The notes under the pieces: generated by a model
Databases searched by the model: none
What the model was told of the DNA's origin: nothing
What the model saw: the letters and a program-made list of their open reading frames with translations, nothing else
Made by a program: the position numbers and the translations under genes
From: Pirellulales bacterium
Lineage (GTDB): Bacteria; Planctomycetota; Planctomycetia; Pirellulales; JAEUIK01
NCBI GenBank assembly: GCA_019745975.1
Contig: JAIESQ010000028.1
Span: forward strand, 50,476 to 114,475
DNA: 64,000 bases
Direction of reading: 5' to 3'
Shown: piece after piece, positions 1 through 11,889 of the stretch
How the letters are laid out: every line of letters starts with the position of its first letter
Numbering within the stretch: position 1 is the stretch's first letter

Positions 1-1
1 G

Positions 2-2725
2 CCGAATATTGCGGCCGCGGCCCAACAGTTGCTGACCGACCCGGGCGTGAGTGAGGAGGAAAAACAGCTCTCCGAGACGCTCATCACCAATCCATACGAT
101 CGCACCGCGCTGGCGCGGTTGGGTGAGTTGTTGCGGGCCGATGAGACGCGGGCCGCCGAGAAGCAAGAAGAGGCGGGACAAGAGCCGCCGAAGCTATCGG
201 CCCCGTCGTTCCAGTTGCTGAGCATCCTAGGCGCGCCGGAGGAAATCCCCGGCAAGATGCGCAAAGTCGGCCCCAGCCTGCGGCACCTGAAGAGCAAGGT
301 CGATTTCAACTTCGTCTACGACTGGGTTCGCGAGCCGAGGCACTTCCGGCCGTCGACCCGCATGCCGCAATTCTTCGGTCTGTGGGATCATCTTGTGCCA
401 GTGGTCGAGACCGATGCGGCTGGGCACGAGCAGATCGAGGAGTCGAAAGGACTCAAGGACGCCGAGCGCTTTGAGCCGATCGAAATCCGCGCGATCACGC
501 AGTACTTGCTGGGGCATAGCCAGCCATTCGAATACCTCGACCGCCCGGCAGGCGTGACCGAGGAACCTTCGGCCGAGCGCGGCCGCAAGCTGTTCGAAAC
601 GCGCGGCTGCCTGGCCTGCCATCAGCACCCCGATTTCCCCACGGCACAAGCCGATCAGGGACCCGCGCTGGGCCGGCTGTCGGCCAAGCTCACCAGCGAA
701 GCGGGGAGGCGCTGGCTTTACACCTGGCTGCGCGAGCCAACGGCTTATCATCCGCGCACGCTGATGCCGAACCTGTTCCTCGAGCCGATCAAGCAGAAGA
801 TCGACGGTCAGGATCGCGTGACCGACCCGGCGGCCGACATCGCTGCCTACCTGTTGGCGCCGCGCGACGGCGACGCCGAGTACAAGCCGCTCGTCCCTGA
901 GCAGCTTCCGGCCGAAGCCGATCTGAACGAACTGGTGCTCTTGCACCTGAAAAAGGCCTTCACGGAAGTGCAGGCGGAAAAATATCTGAAAGAAGGGATT
1001 CCGGCCGATCGCGCTGCCGACGTGCCGGCTGACGAACGCGAGCTGACCGCGCCACTGACCGCCGAGAAGAAGTTCGAATATATCGGCCGCAAGGCGATCT
1101 CGAAGTACGGCTGCACCGGCTGCCATGACATCCCCGGTTACGAGACCACGAAGCCGATCGGCACTGGGCTGGCTGACTGGGGCCGCAAAGAGGCCGACAA
1201 ACTGGCCTTCGAGCAGATCGACCAGTACATCGCCTGGATCGAGCACGCTCACGGAGGCGGGCATGGCACTGGCGAACACGGTCACGCCGAGCACGCGTCG
1301 GAAGATACGCCCGAGGGGCTCGACGCGTTCCGGGCACGCAAAGCCGACGAGCTCAAACGGTTCGACCCCGATGGTTTGCTCCTGCACGAGCTAGGGCATC
1401 ACCACCGCATGGGCTTTTTGTGGAACAAGATCCGCGAGCCGCGCAGCTACGACTACAAGAAGACCGAGAATAAGGACTACAACGACCGGCTGCGGATGCC
1501 GAAGTTCAACTTCACGCCCGACCAGGTCGAGGCGGTGATGACGTTTGTACTTGGGCTGCTGGCCGAACCACCGGCGGCGCAGTATGTCTATCGCGCGTCG
1601 CCACGGCAGCAGGCGATCAACGAAGGCAAGCACGTTCTCGAGAAGTTTAACTGTGGCGGCTGCCACACGCTGGAGATGCCGCACTGGCAATTCGAGTACG
1701 ATCCACAGCAATTCCCGCCGCCCGCCGAGCTCAACGATTACGCCTTCTTGGCGCCGCACTTCGACCCCGCCACGCTCGAAGATTCGGCCAAAGTTGATCA
1801 CCGCGGATTGGGCTCAGCGGACATTGCCGGCCAGCCGATGGTCGACGCCGAAGGGAACTTCGTCGAAGACGTCGACGAGAACGAAAACCCCCTCTACTTC
1901 TTCACGCTCTGGCAGAACAAGCCGATTGCAGGACACGCGTATACGTCGGGCACGCAGTTGGGCGTCGCCAAGCCGCAATTGGTTTCGGCCCGTCCCGCTT
2001 GGGGCGGCTACCTGTCGCGGTTGATTTATCCGTCGGTGCTGGCGACCGGGCGCGAGGAAAACCCGAACTTCAAGGACACCGATGCCTGGGGCTGGCTGCC
2101 GCCGCCACTGGTGGGCGAGGGGCGCAAGGTGCAGCCCGCCTGGCTGCACGACTTCTTGCTCGACCCGGTGTCGATCCGCCCGGCCGTGGTGCTGCGGATG
2201 CCGAAGTTTAACCTCTCGACCGACGAAGCAAGCAAGCTGGTCGATTACTTCGCCGCGGCCGACGGCGCGGAGTATCCGTATGCGATCGATCCGCGGACGC
2301 GCGGCGCGCACCTGGCGGCGGCCGAAGCGACGCATCCCAATCGCCTGGCCGATGCGATGAAGATCGTCACCAACGGCAACTACTGCGTGAAGTGTCATCA
2401 CTTGGGCGATTTCGTCCCCGACGGGAGCGTGTACGCAATGGCGCCGAATTTGGACCGCGTCTATCGTCGGCTGCGGCCCGACTTCGTCCGCGACTGGGTC
2501 GCCAATCCACCGAGAATCATTCCGACGACGGTGATGCCGATCAACATTCCGCCCGACAAGCCAATTGCTCAAGACATCTTCGAGGGGACGAGCGAAGAGC
2601 AGTTGCAGGGGGTGGTCGATCTGCTGATGAACTACGACGTGTTCATGAAGGATCGCACGAGCATCCGCCCGATGATTCAGGCGGCGCCTCCCGAGGCCGC
2701 CGGGCAGGCGGCGGGGGGCGAGTAA
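2..2725 (+). CDS. Multihaem cytochrome c, 5' end outside the window
   Basis: The frame is open to the left edge, so the N-terminus is missing. Four CXXCH haem-attachment motifs are visible (CLACH at 608, CTGCH at 1112, CGGCH at 1652, CVKCH at 2384). Five modules of the form W-x2-[ED]P ... xMPxF are present, with the candidate axial Met at 362, 764, 1496, 2198 and 2534. Four of these follow a CXXCH. The first has none before it, so another haem site probably lies upstream of the window. Haem density is low (about one per 200 residues), as in the large planctomycete cytochromes. It sits at the head of the cytochrome oxidase cluster, so an electron-transfer role in the periplasm is likely. Redox partner and exact family are not determined. 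Confidence 0.85.
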   Translation, partial: PNIAAAAQQLLTDPGVSEEEKQLSETLITNPYDRTALARLGELLRADETRAAEKQEEAGQEPPKLSAPSFQLLSILGAPEEIPGKMRKVGPSLRHLKSKVDFNFVYDWVREPRHFRPSTRMPQFFGLWDHLVPVVETDAAGHEQIEESKGLKDAERFEPIEIRAITQYLLGHSQPFEYLDRPAGVTEEPSAERGRKLFETRGCLACHQHPDFPTAQADQGPALGRLSAKLTSEAGRRWLYTWLREPTAYHPRTLMPNLFLEPIKQKIDGQDRVTDPAADIAAYLLAPRDGDAEYKPLVPEQLPAEADLNELVLLHLKKAFTEVQAEKYLKEGIPADRAADVPADERELTAPLTAEKKFEYIGRKAISKYGCTGCHDIPGYETTKPIGTGLADWGRKEADKLAFEQIDQYIAWIEHAHGGGHGTGEHGHAEHASEDTPEGLDAFRARKADELKRFDPDGLLLHELGHHHRMGFLWNKIREPRSYDYKKTENKDYNDRLRMPKFNFTPDQVEAVMTFVLGLLAEPPAAQYVYRASPRQQAINEGKHVLEKFNCGGCHTLEMPHWQFEYDPQQFPPPAELNDYAFLAPHFDPATLEDSAKVDHRGLGSADIAGQPMVDAEGNFVEDVDENENPLYFFTLWQNKPIAGHAYTSGTQLGVAKPQLVSARPAWGGYLSRLIYPSVLATGREENPNFKDTDAWGWLPPPLVGEGRKVQPAWLHDFLLDPVSIRPAVVLRMPKFNLSTDEASKLVDYFAAADGAEYPYAIDPRTRGAHLAAAEATHPNRLADAMKIVTNGNYCVKCHHLGDFVPDGSVYAMAPNLDRVYRRLRPDFVRDWVANPPRIIPTTVMPINIPPDKPIAQDIFEGTSEEQLQGVVDLLMNYDVFMKDRTSIRPMIQAAPPEAAGQAAGGE

Positions 2726-2828
2726 TGCCCGGGCGTGGCTCCGCCGAGAAGCGTGCAACTCGATTTACAGTAACGGTTTCGCTATGAGGGTGCGACAATT
2801 TGGCCCCGGTCCAGAAGCACCCAGCGAA

Positions 2829-2843
2829 GCCTTATAATAAGGC
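2829..2843. promoter_or_regulatory. Palindrome containing TATAAT upstream of the cupredoxin gene
   Basis: GCCTTATAATAAGGC is a perfect 7+1+7 palindrome that contains a TATAAT hexamer at 2833-2838, about 90 bases before the next gene. No good -35 box lies at the usual distance. It may be an operator, a -10 element or a weak hairpin followed by CGATTTT. Confidence 0.3.
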
Positions 2844-2926
2844 CGATTTTCTGCCGGGCCGCAGGTGGACCAGATTCCCCTGCGGCGCCTCAATCAACCG
2901 CGTGAAACCCTTGGGGGGAACCTAGC

Positions 2927-3679
2927 ATGACACGTCATTTGATATGCCTGCCAGCGGTCGTCGTCGCAGCGGCACTTTGGACCTCGACGGCCGCCGCCCA
3001 GCAGTGGGGGACGCTCAAGGGCAAGTTCGTCTACGACGGACCGTCGCCTGCTCCCGTGGCGCTGCGGATCGACAAGGATCCTGAGTGCTGCAAGGTCAAA
3101 CACAACGATGAATCGCTCGTCGTCGCTGCCGACGGGGGGCTGGCCAACATCGTTTTGTATCTGCGCACGCCGAAACCCGCCGTCCATCCCGACTATGAGA
3201 AGACGGCCAAGGACAGCGTGGTCATCGATAACAAGACCTGCCATTTCGAACCGCACATTGTCGTGCTGCGGCTGACGCAAACGCTGTTAATCAAGAACTC
3301 CGACACGTGCGGCCACAATACGAATGTCGCGCCGTTGGGCGACACGGCGATCAACCCGCTACTGCCGCCGTCCGGCGAGTTCACGCATACGTTTCGTCGC
3401 CAGCAGAATTTGCCATTCCCGGTGAGCTGCAACATCCATCCCTGGATGAAGGCCCATGTGCTGGTGCGCGACAACCCGTATTTCGCCGTTTCGGCCGCCG
3501 ACGGCACGTTTGAGATCAAGAACCTGCCAGCCGGCGACCTCGAGTTCCAGGCCTGGCACGAGAAGGCCGGCTACCTGGAGCACACAGGCTGGCCCAAGGG
3601 CAAGTTCAAGCAAAAGGTCAACGCCGGCGACAACGATCTGGGGACCATCAAGTTGAGCGCGGCGCTGTTTAAGAAGTAA
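2927..3679 (+). CDS. Secreted amicyanin-like cupredoxin with carboxypeptidase-regulatory-like tail
   Basis: 250 residues with a Sec signal peptide (hydrophobic run ending near ASTAAAQ-type cleavage, residues 1-24). A type I copper site is visible: His130 in the GHNTN motif, then Cys168, His171 and Met174 in CNIHPWM. The C-x2-H-x2-M spacing is that of amicyanin. After it comes a short beta-rich segment (DGTFEIKNLPAGDLEFQAWH) like a carboxypeptidase regulatory domain. A close paralogue follows at 3719. A GGGG-rich ribosome site precedes the ATG. Its position between cytochromes upstream of oxidase subunit II suggests a periplasmic electron carrier or copper donor; this role is inferred. Confidence 0.75.
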   Translation: MTRHLICLPAVVVAAALWTSTAAAQQWGTLKGKFVYDGPSPAPVALRIDKDPECCKVKHNDESLVVAADGGLANIVLYLRTPKPAVHPDYEKTAKDSVVIDNKTCHFEPHIVVLRLTQTLLIKNSDTCGHNTNVAPLGDTAINPLLPPSGEFTHTFRRQQNLPFPVSCNIHPWMKAHVLVRDNPYFAVSAADGTFEIKNLPAGDLEFQAWHEKAGYLEHTGWPKGKFKQKVNAGDNDLGTIKLSAALFKK

Positions 3680-3718
3680 GTTGCTCGAGCCATTACGCCC
3701 GCTACCGAGAGCCAAAAG

Positions 3719-4636
3719 ATGATGACAAATGCGCGACGAGATTGGGCACTGACGGCAGGCGCAGTGCTGTGCATGGCACTTGTGGTGGGCTGCGGCCGTA
3801 GCAGCTCGGATCAGCCGCTGGCGCAGGCCAACGTGGTAGACGCTGTCCGCAAGGAGCTCGGTTCGTCGAGCACCGCGGAAGCCGAAGCCGCAAGCGGAGC
3901 CACAACCGCTGCCACGCCTACCGGCACTGGCTGGGGCTCGCTGACAGGTTCGTTTGTGTTCGAGGGGACGCCTCCGGCTCCCAAGCTGCTGCCTACGGGA
4001 GGCAAGGATGCCCCCACCTGTAACCCTAACGGCATCCAGGATGAGTCGCTGGTGGTCGATCCCCAGTCGAAGGGGATCAAGAACGTGCTGGTATTCGTGC
4101 GCAAGGTGTCGCGCACGCACGAGTCGCTGGCCCAGGCCGCCTCGGAGCCTGCCGTGTTCGATCAGAAAAACTGCATGTTTCTCACCCACGTGTTGCCCGT
4201 CGTGGTCAAGCAACCGGTGGTGCTCAAGAACAGCGAGGCGGGGGTCGGGCATAACACGCAAATCTCGCCACCGGCCGATACCGCCGTGAACCCCCTGCTT
4301 CCACCGGGAGGCCAGCAAGACTACGCCTTTGGGCGCCCGCAGAACGTGCCGGTGCCGGCGACGTGCAGCATCCACCCCTGGATGAAGGCCTACATCATTC
4401 CGCGCGACAATCCGTATTTCGCGGTCAGCGACGCATCAGGCAAGTTCTCGATCGCGAACATTCCCGACGGCGAGGATCTCGAAATCCAGCTCTGGCACGA
4501 AAGCGCCTCGGGAGCCCGCGGGGCACTCGTGGTTTCGGGCCTCACTGACGGCAAAGGGATCATCAAACGCAAGCTGGGCGAGAACGAAGCGGTAGACCTG
4601 GGAGTAATCCAGTTGCCGGCCTCGGCTTTCAAATAG
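3719..4636 (+). CDS. Lipoprotein paralogue of the preceding cupredoxin
   Basis: 305 residues. The N-terminus is a lipoprotein signal with lipobox LVVGC, so the protein is probably anchored in a membrane. A low-complexity Ala/Thr linker (about residues 45-65) precedes the same fold as the upstream gene. The copper ligands are conserved: His178 in GHNTQ, Cys216, His219 and Met222 in CSIHPWM. Shared flanking motifs (NPLLPP, DNPYFAV, LWHE) show gene duplication. Two consecutive ATG codons open the frame; the first is used here. The pair would provide one soluble and one anchored blue-copper protein next to the oxidase genes. Confidence 0.75.
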   Translation: MMTNARRDWALTAGAVLCMALVVGCGRSSSDQPLAQANVVDAVRKELGSSSTAEAEAASGATTAATPTGTGWGSLTGSFVFEGTPPAPKLLPTGGKDAPTCNPNGIQDESLVVDPQSKGIKNVLVFVRKVSRTHESLAQAASEPAVFDQKNCMFLTHVLPVVVKQPVVLKNSEAGVGHNTQISPPADTAVNPLLPPGGQQDYAFGRPQNVPVPATCSIHPWMKAYIIPRDNPYFAVSDASGKFSIANIPDGEDLEIQLWHESASGARGALVVSGLTDGKGIIKRKLGENEAVDLGVIQLPASAFK

Positions 4637-4747
4637 TCTGCGCGAAGCGCGCTTCGAACGAGACCTCGACGACGTTTAAGCACTAGAGAATCGTTTCCCC
4701 GACTCGCCGCCGAGGCCACGCGCTCGGCCGCCTGGGCGAATGCTACG

Positions 4748-6034
4748 ATGAGCAATCTGCACGCTCCGCGAAATCTGTTTCGGGCGTTGGCGTTCTTGGC
4801 CTGCGGCGCCGCGCTGGTCGGTTGCGGCCAGTCGGACGCCGCCCGGTTTCGTCTCAACATGGATGGGCGCGACCCGACATTCGCTTCGTATGAAGTACAA
4901 GCCGATGAGGCCAAGACGAGCGAAGAAAGCAAGCAGTTTCGCGAAGATCGCAAAGTCGCCATTGCCAACGAGAAGGTCCGCCAGCAGCTCGTCGTCGACT
5001 TATTGACGGCCGGCTTTGGCACACCTGACGAGCCGTTCGCTCCCTCCGACTTGGGGCTCGATATCGCCAGGCTGCGCCGTGCCGCGGGCCCGGTTGCCAG
5101 TTACCAATCGGGTCAACAGCATGGGCTTTATCGCAAGCACTGTGCCCACTGCCACGGAATCTCGGGCGACGGCGCCGGCCCCACGGCGCTGTTCTTGAAT
5201 CCCTACCCGCGCGACTACCGACCGGGCGTCTTTAAGTTCACATCGACGGGCCCGGGAATGAAGCCGACGCGTGCCGACCTCGAGCGGACGATTCGCGAGG
5301 GGCTGGCTGGCACCGCGATGCCGTCGTTCGCCACGCTGCCGCAGTTCGAGGTCGACGCGCTGATCGAGTACGTCATCTACTTGAGCATTCGTGGCGAGAC
5401 CGAAACACTTCTGAATGCGGCGTTCGAAGGCGAAGAGCTTGAGCCGATCGACCTGAAGGCCGACGCCGCCAAGCAGCAGGAGCAGGCGACGGCCCTCGCC
5501 GAGCGGCTGAAGAGTGAAGCCGCTGACCGCGCATCGCTCTGGACGGCCGCCGTGGACACCATCGTAGTGCCCAATCAGGAGGCGATTCCCCCCTTTCTTC
5601 CGGCCGAAGGCACCGCTGAGTGGCAAGCCTCGGTCGAGCGCGGGCGGGTGTTGTTCCGCGACAGCAAGACCGCCAACTGCATCAAGTGTCACGGACTAAC
5701 GGCACTGGGTGACGGCGGTGGCGAAGAGCTGTTCGACGACTGGAACAAGGCCAAGCCGGCCAACACCAAACCTGAAATCGCCCTGTGGGAATTGCCAAAG
5801 CAGGAGCTGCGGCCGCGCAATTTGCGGCTGGGTATCTACCGCGGCGGCCGCCGCCCGGCCGATTTGTATCGCCGCATTCACGTCGGCATCAAGGGAACGC
5901 CAATGCCGGCAGCCGGCAACGTGCTGACGCAGCCGGGGCAGATTTGGGACATCGTGAACTACGTGTTGTCGCTACCGTACGAAGCATCGGGCGAGGCCAA
6001 GCCCACGCAGCCCAGCGTGGCACAAGCGCCTTAG
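4748..6034 (+). CDS. Dihaem cytochrome c lipoprotein
   Basis: 428 residues with a lipobox (ALVGCG, about residue 22-27). Two cytochrome c domains are seen: CAHCH at residue 132 in a KHCAHCHGISGDGAGP context, and CIKCH at residue 311 in ANCIKCHGLTALGDGG. Both have the HG.xGDG pattern of class I cytochrome c. Hydrophilic, charged sequence separates them. The gene lies 67 bases before oxidase subunit II, so it is a good candidate for the electron donor to CuA. It may functionally replace the cytochrome c domain fused to subunit II in caa3 oxidases, since subunit II here has no such fusion; this is inference. Confidence 0.85.
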   Translation: MSNLHAPRNLFRALAFLACGAALVGCGQSDAARFRLNMDGRDPTFASYEVQADEAKTSEESKQFREDRKVAIANEKVRQQLVVDLLTAGFGTPDEPFAPSDLGLDIARLRRAAGPVASYQSGQQHGLYRKHCAHCHGISGDGAGPTALFLNPYPRDYRPGVFKFTSTGPGMKPTRADLERTIREGLAGTAMPSFATLPQFEVDALIEYVIYLSIRGETETLLNAAFEGEELEPIDLKADAAKQQEQATALAERLKSEAADRASLWTAAVDTIVVPNQEAIPPFLPAEGTAEWQASVERGRVLFRDSKTANCIKCHGLTALGDGGGEELFDDWNKAKPANTKPEIALWELPKQELRPRNLRLGIYRGGRRPADLYRRIHVGIKGTPMPAAGNVLTQPGQIWDIVNYVLSLPYEASGEAKPTQPSVAQAP

Positions 6035-6101
6035 ACCCGCTCCGGCAACGCATTGATTAGCCCGTCGAGCGAGCCAGCCCCCTCAGCCAAAGGTCGATGT
6101 C

Positions 6102-6847
6102 GTGGGAAAATTCTGGAGCCTGCTGTTCTTGCTGGTGCCGATCCTGGGGGTGTTGTGCTTCGCGCTGGCGCCGCTATCGGGTTATTGGCTGCCGCCCGAT
6201 ATTTCGGAGCACGGCTATAAGATCGACCACTTGTTCAAGTTTTGCTTGTATCTGACGGGCGTGGTGTTCATCGCCACGGAAGTGGTGCTGTTCTGGTTCA
6301 TGTGGCGCTACGACGGCCGTACGAACCGCGATCCGGTGAAGTTCTCGCACGGCAGCCACAACCTGGAGATCATCTGGACGATCGTGCCAGCGGCCACGCT
6401 GTTGTTCATCGCCATCTACCAGATGAACGCTTGGGCCGATGCCAAGATGCGCACGCCGAACGTGCCCGCCATCGTTGAGGTCACTGGGCGGCAGTTCGAG
6501 TGGCGCATTCGCTACCCTGGCCCCGACGGCGAGTTGGGTACCGAGGACGACATTCACGGCGTCAACGACTTGCACCTGCCGGTCAATGAACAGATCGTGC
6601 TCAACCTGAAGAGCATGGACGTGCTGCACGACTTTTTCGTGCCACAACTGCGCATCAAGCAGGATGCCGTTCCTGGCAACAAGATTCCCATGTGGTTCAC
6701 GGCCCGCGAAACCGGCACCTATGAAATCGTCTGCGCCGAGCTGTGCGGGTGGGGGCATTACAAGATGAAGGGGCGTCTGACCGTCGAGTCGCGGGAAGCG
6801 TTCGACGCCTGGCTGAAACAACGCGCCGCGGAGCAAAAGGCCACGCA

Positions 6848-6851
<4 letters not shown>
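6102..6851 (+). CDS. coxB: Cytochrome c oxidase subunit II
   Basis: 249 residues, GTG start (the nearby ATG is out of frame). Two N-terminal membrane helices are followed by a periplasmic cupredoxin domain. CuA ligands are visible: His176 in VLHDFFVP, then Cys211, Cys215, His219 and Met222 in CAELCGWGHYKM. There is no C-terminal cytochrome c domain, unlike caa3 enzymes. The stop codon overlaps the coxA start (ATGA), which indicates translational coupling. The subunit takes electrons from a cytochrome or cupredoxin and passes them to haem a of subunit I. Confidence 0.96.
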
Positions 6852-8647
<1,796 letters not shown>

Positions 8648-8658
8648 GAAGTTCCCAC

Positions 8659-9759
8659 ATGACGCCCGCGTCGCTCGACAACGCCGTCGCCTCGCGCTGG
8701 CCGCATCGGCTGGCCCTGGCGACTGCCTGCGCGACGTTTCCGCTGGTTTGGGTCGGTGGGCTGGTGACTACGCAAGACGCCGGCATGGCTGTGCCCGACT
8801 GGCCCAACACGTACGGCTACAACCTGTTTTTGTACCCATGGCAGACGTGGTTCTACGGGCCGTTCGACGTGTTTATCGAGCACGGTCATCGGTTGCTAGG
8901 TGCGGCGGTCGGAATTCTCACGATCGCGATGGCCGTGGGCTTGTGGCGCGGTGACCGCCGCCAGTCGGTGCGGTGGCTTGGCTGGGTGGCGTTGGCGGCG
9001 GTGATTGTGCAAGGTTCGCTGGGGGGCGCCCGCGTGCTGCTCAACGAGCGAACGTTGGCGATGATTCATGGTTCGTTTGGTCCGGCGTTTTTTTGCTTGA
9101 TCGCGGGGCTCGTCATCGTGACGGCGCCGCGTTGGCAAAGCTCTGAGCCGGCCACCACGAGCGCGGCGACTGGCCGCGTGCAGCGGCTGGCTGTTTTAAC
9201 TTCGCTGTTGGCATACGCGCAATTGTTCGTCGGCGCCAATTTGCGGCACCTGTCGCTTTCGGCCGCACCCAGCGCCGGCCGGGCGCTCGCTTGGTTTCAT
9301 ATCGGACTGGCAGCGGTGCTCGTCTGGCATGCCGTGCTCCTGGTCGTTGCCGTCGGCAAAGCGGGCGTGCCTGGCCTGGTGCGTCGCCCCGCCTGGCTGC
9401 TGATGGTCCTGTTGGCAGTGCAACCCGTGCTGGGCGTGATGACCTGGGTGTTCAACTACGGCTGGCCGATTTGGACTGAGCGGTTCGGCTGGTCGGCCGC
9501 CCACACGATTCACGCGCAGGGACTATACGAATCGTTCGTCATCACCGCGCATCAGGCGACGGGCTCGCTGATCGTGGCCACGGCCCTGGTTGTTTCGCTG
9601 CGCGCGTGGCGCTGGCTGGCGCCGGTTACGCGATCGTCAGGTGCCGTGCACCACGGCGCATTGCGTGGCGCAAAAGCTGCCGAGCGCGATGCACGGGAGT
9701 TGCTCGTCGCTGTCACCTGGCCGCTGGCCGCGTCGAGCGCGATGGAGGTGGCGCGATGA
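8659..9759 (+). CDS. ctaA: Haem A synthase (COX15/CtaA family)
   Basis: 366 residues with about eight membrane helices. Conserved histidines are seen in EHGHRLLGA, MIHGSFGPAFF, HIGLAAVLVWHAVLL and TAHQATGS, as expected for the haem-binding pairs of CtaA. The start at 8659 lies 11 bases after coxA; the frame stays open upstream inside coxA, but only this ATG fits family length. It oxidises the methyl group of haem O to give haem A for subunit I. The stop overlaps the ctaB start as ATGA. Confidence 0.92.
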   Translation: MTPASLDNAVASRWPHRLALATACATFPLVWVGGLVTTQDAGMAVPDWPNTYGYNLFLYPWQTWFYGPFDVFIEHGHRLLGAAVGILTIAMAVGLWRGDRRQSVRWLGWVALAAVIVQGSLGGARVLLNERTLAMIHGSFGPAFFCLIAGLVIVTAPRWQSSEPATTSAATGRVQRLAVLTSLLAYAQLFVGANLRHLSLSAAPSAGRALAWFHIGLAAVLVWHAVLLVVAVGKAGVPGLVRRPAWLLMVLLAVQPVLGVMTWVFNYGWPIWTERFGWSAAHTIHAQGLYESFVITAHQATGSLIVATALVVSLRAWRWLAPVTRSSGAVHHGALRGAKAAERDARELLVAVTWPLAASSAMEVAR

Positions 9760-10763
9760 CCGCCTGGGCTTTGGCGTATGTCCGCCGCCACTCGCACGCC
9801 TGGTCGCGCCTACGCGATTACGCTGAGCTGGCGAAGCTGCGCATCGCCGTGATGGAGCTCGTCACGGTCGCGGTCGGCGCCTGGCTGGGTGCTTGGGGTA
9901 CACCCTCCCCGATGGCGCTCTTACATGCACTGATTGGCACCGCCCTGGTCGCCGCGAGCGCGAGCGCCATCAATCAGTGGCTCGAGCGCGCCAGCGATCG
10001 CCACATGCGGCGAACCGCGGACCGGCCGCTGGCCGCAGGGCGCATAAACGGTCTTGAGGTGGGTGTGTTTGCGGCATCCACAGGCTTGGCCGGCGTCGCG
10101 TATTTGCAACTGACCGTCGGCCCGGGCCCCGCTTTGGTCGCATTGCTGACTTGGACTCTCTATTCGCTCGTTTACACGCCGCTCAAGCGCTATTCGGTCC
10201 TGAACACCGTGGTCGGCGCCATCGCTGGCGCGCTACCCGTGCTGATCGGCTGGACGGCAGTCGGCGGCCAGTTCGATTTGTTGGCCGGGACCCTCTTTCT
10301 GATCGTGTACCTGTGGCAGTTTCCGCACTTCATGGCCATCGCCTGGCTGTACCGACACGAATACGCGGCGGCTGGCTTGCGGATGCTACCGGTGATCGAT
10401 CCCAGTGGCCGGCGCACCGGTGCGCAGGCGTTCTTGGCCGCGTGGGCACTGGTCCCCGTCAGTCTGGTGCCGGCGATCGGCTCGGGCGTTTCAACGTGGT
10501 ACTCAGGCAGCGCCGCGTTGTTGGGGTTGATCTACACGGCCGCCGCACTGGCGTTCTTTTATCGAACCGACGACCGCTCGGCCCGCCGCTTGTTGCGTGC
10601 CTCGCTGGTCTACTTGCCGCTCGTGCTAGTCGCCTTGGCCTTGGCCCCCTTGAGAGCTACGAGCCAGCCGTCCGCAACGAGCGCACCCGACGCGCTCGCC
10701 ACCAAGACGACCCCGCAACTCAACGATTTAACCATCCTCCGCCAGACTCAACGGTTGAACTAA
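9756..10763 (+). CDS. ctaB: Protohaem IX farnesyltransferase (haem O synthase)
   Basis: 335 residues, UbiA-type prenyltransferase fold with about eight or nine helices. The first substrate motif reads [20 protein letters not shown], the expected N-x3-(E/D)...D-x2-M-x-RT-x2-RPL pattern. A second conserved loop reads [19 protein letters not shown]. It transfers farnesyl to haem B, giving haem O for CtaA. It overlaps ctaA by four bases and ends two bases before the coxC start. Confidence 0.95.
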   Translation: MTAWALAYVRRHSHAWSRLRDYAELAKLRIAVMELVTVAVGAWLGAWGTPSPMALLHALIGTALVAASASAINQWLERASDRHMRRTADRPLAAGRINGLEVGVFAASTGLAGVAYLQLTVGPGPALVALLTWTLYSLVYTPLKRYSVLNTVVGAIAGALPVLIGWTAVGGQFDLLAGTLFLIVYLWQFPHFMAIAWLYRHEYAAAGLRMLPVIDPSGRRTGAQAFLAAWALVPVSLVPAIGSGVSTWYSGSAALLGLIYTAAALAFFYRTDDRSARRLLRASLVYLPLVLVALALAPLRATSQPSATSAPDALATKTTPQLNDLTILRQTQRLN

Positions 10764-10765
10764 CA

Positions 10766-11812
10766 ATGTCGCTTGCCGCCGCTGCGCACGGTCACGCCCA
10801 CCACGACGACCACAATCACGGGCATGGTCATCTGAAGCTCGAGTATCAGCCAGCGTTGCCGCTGTTGAACGGCAAGCTGATTCTGTGGTTGTTTCTGTCT
10901 ACGGAGATCATGTTCTTCGCGGCCTTGATCGGCACCTATATCGTGCTGCGGTTCGGAGCGTTCGTCTGGCCCCGCCCACACGAAGTGCACCTCAGCGAAC
11001 CGATTGGCGCATTCAACACGTTTGTGCTGATCTGTTCGAGCGTGACGATCGTCGTGTCGCTCGAGATGGCGAAGCGTAATCGCGAAGGCGCGGCCAAGTT
11101 TTGGCTGTTCGTCACGCTGGCGCTGGGCAGCGTCTTTTTGGGCGTGAAGGCGTATGAGTACAACGCCAAGTTCGCACACGGTATTTACCCGGCGCTACCG
11201 CACAGTCAGATCTACGAAAAGCCCGACATCTACTACGCTTCGGCGGTCCGCACGCGGCTGGCCGAGATCAAGGCACCGCTGATCGTTAAGGGAAACGACG
11301 TAACTGACGCTGAAAAGGAGCATATGCTGATCTGCGACCTGCTGCTGCGCAGTCCTGCCGACGGTCCGCTCCCTGGTACGCCGGCAGCATTAACTCCGTT
11401 GACGGGCAAGCTCTTTGAAGTGAACAACGCCGACGCCAACACAGCGCAGTTGCAGGCGATCGCCAACGAGATCATGCCCCATCCCGACGAACACCCGGTC
11501 GCGATTCCCGAGGGAACGGTGCCGCCGGAAGAAACCGCTTCGCACGGCGAGCACCCGAAGGGGCTCAACGACGAGTATCCCTGGCTGCGGCTGCCAATCA
11601 TGATTCCCGGCGGCAACATGTGGGCGAGTACCTACTTTTTGCTCACCGGCTTTCACGCCATGCACGTGCTGGTCGGCTTGATCTTCTTCGTATTCATCTT
11701 GTTCATGCGAATTGGCGCCGCCAACGCCGGCGTGATCGAGAACATCGGTTTGTATTGGCACTTTGTCGATTTGGTATGGATCTTCCTTTTTCCCCTGCTT
11801 TATTTGTTCTAG
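10766..11812 (+). CDS. coxC: Cytochrome c oxidase subunit III with a large hydrophilic insert
   Basis: 348 residues. The N-terminus is histidine-rich ([15 protein letters not shown], about residues 8-22). Helix sequences such as [22 protein letters not shown] and the C-terminal [12 protein letters not shown] and [18 protein letters not shown] are typical of subunit III. Between the third and fourth visible helices lies a hydrophilic insert of about 120 residues (roughly 140-265) not found in the short bacterial form. The insert probably faces the periplasm. The subunit stabilises the core and supports proton uptake. Confidence 0.93.
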   Translation: MSLAAAAHGHAHHDDHNHGHGHLKLEYQPALPLLNGKLILWLFLSTEIMFFAALIGTYIVLRFGAFVWPRPHEVHLSEPIGAFNTFVLICSSVTIVVSLEMAKRNREGAAKFWLFVTLALGSVFLGVKAYEYNAKFAHGIYPALPHSQIYEKPDIYYASAVRTRLAEIKAPLIVKGNDVTDAEKEHMLICDLLLRSPADGPLPGTPAALTPLTGKLFEVNNADANTAQLQAIANEIMPHPDEHPVAIPEGTVPPEETASHGEHPKGLNDEYPWLRLPIMIPGGNMWASTYFLLTGFHAMHVLVGLIFFVFILFMRIGAANAGVIENIGLYWHFVDLVWIFLFPLLYLF

Positions 11813-11889
11813 GCTGCACGCGGTCGGCGCGGATAAGCTGGTAGCCGCTGGCCTGCTTCGCAACCGCACAACTCACGAGAACTGCCACG

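Noticed and set aside
4643..4656. CGAAGCGCGCTTCG palindrome as terminator
   Set aside because: No T-run follows and the oxidase cluster continues downstream.
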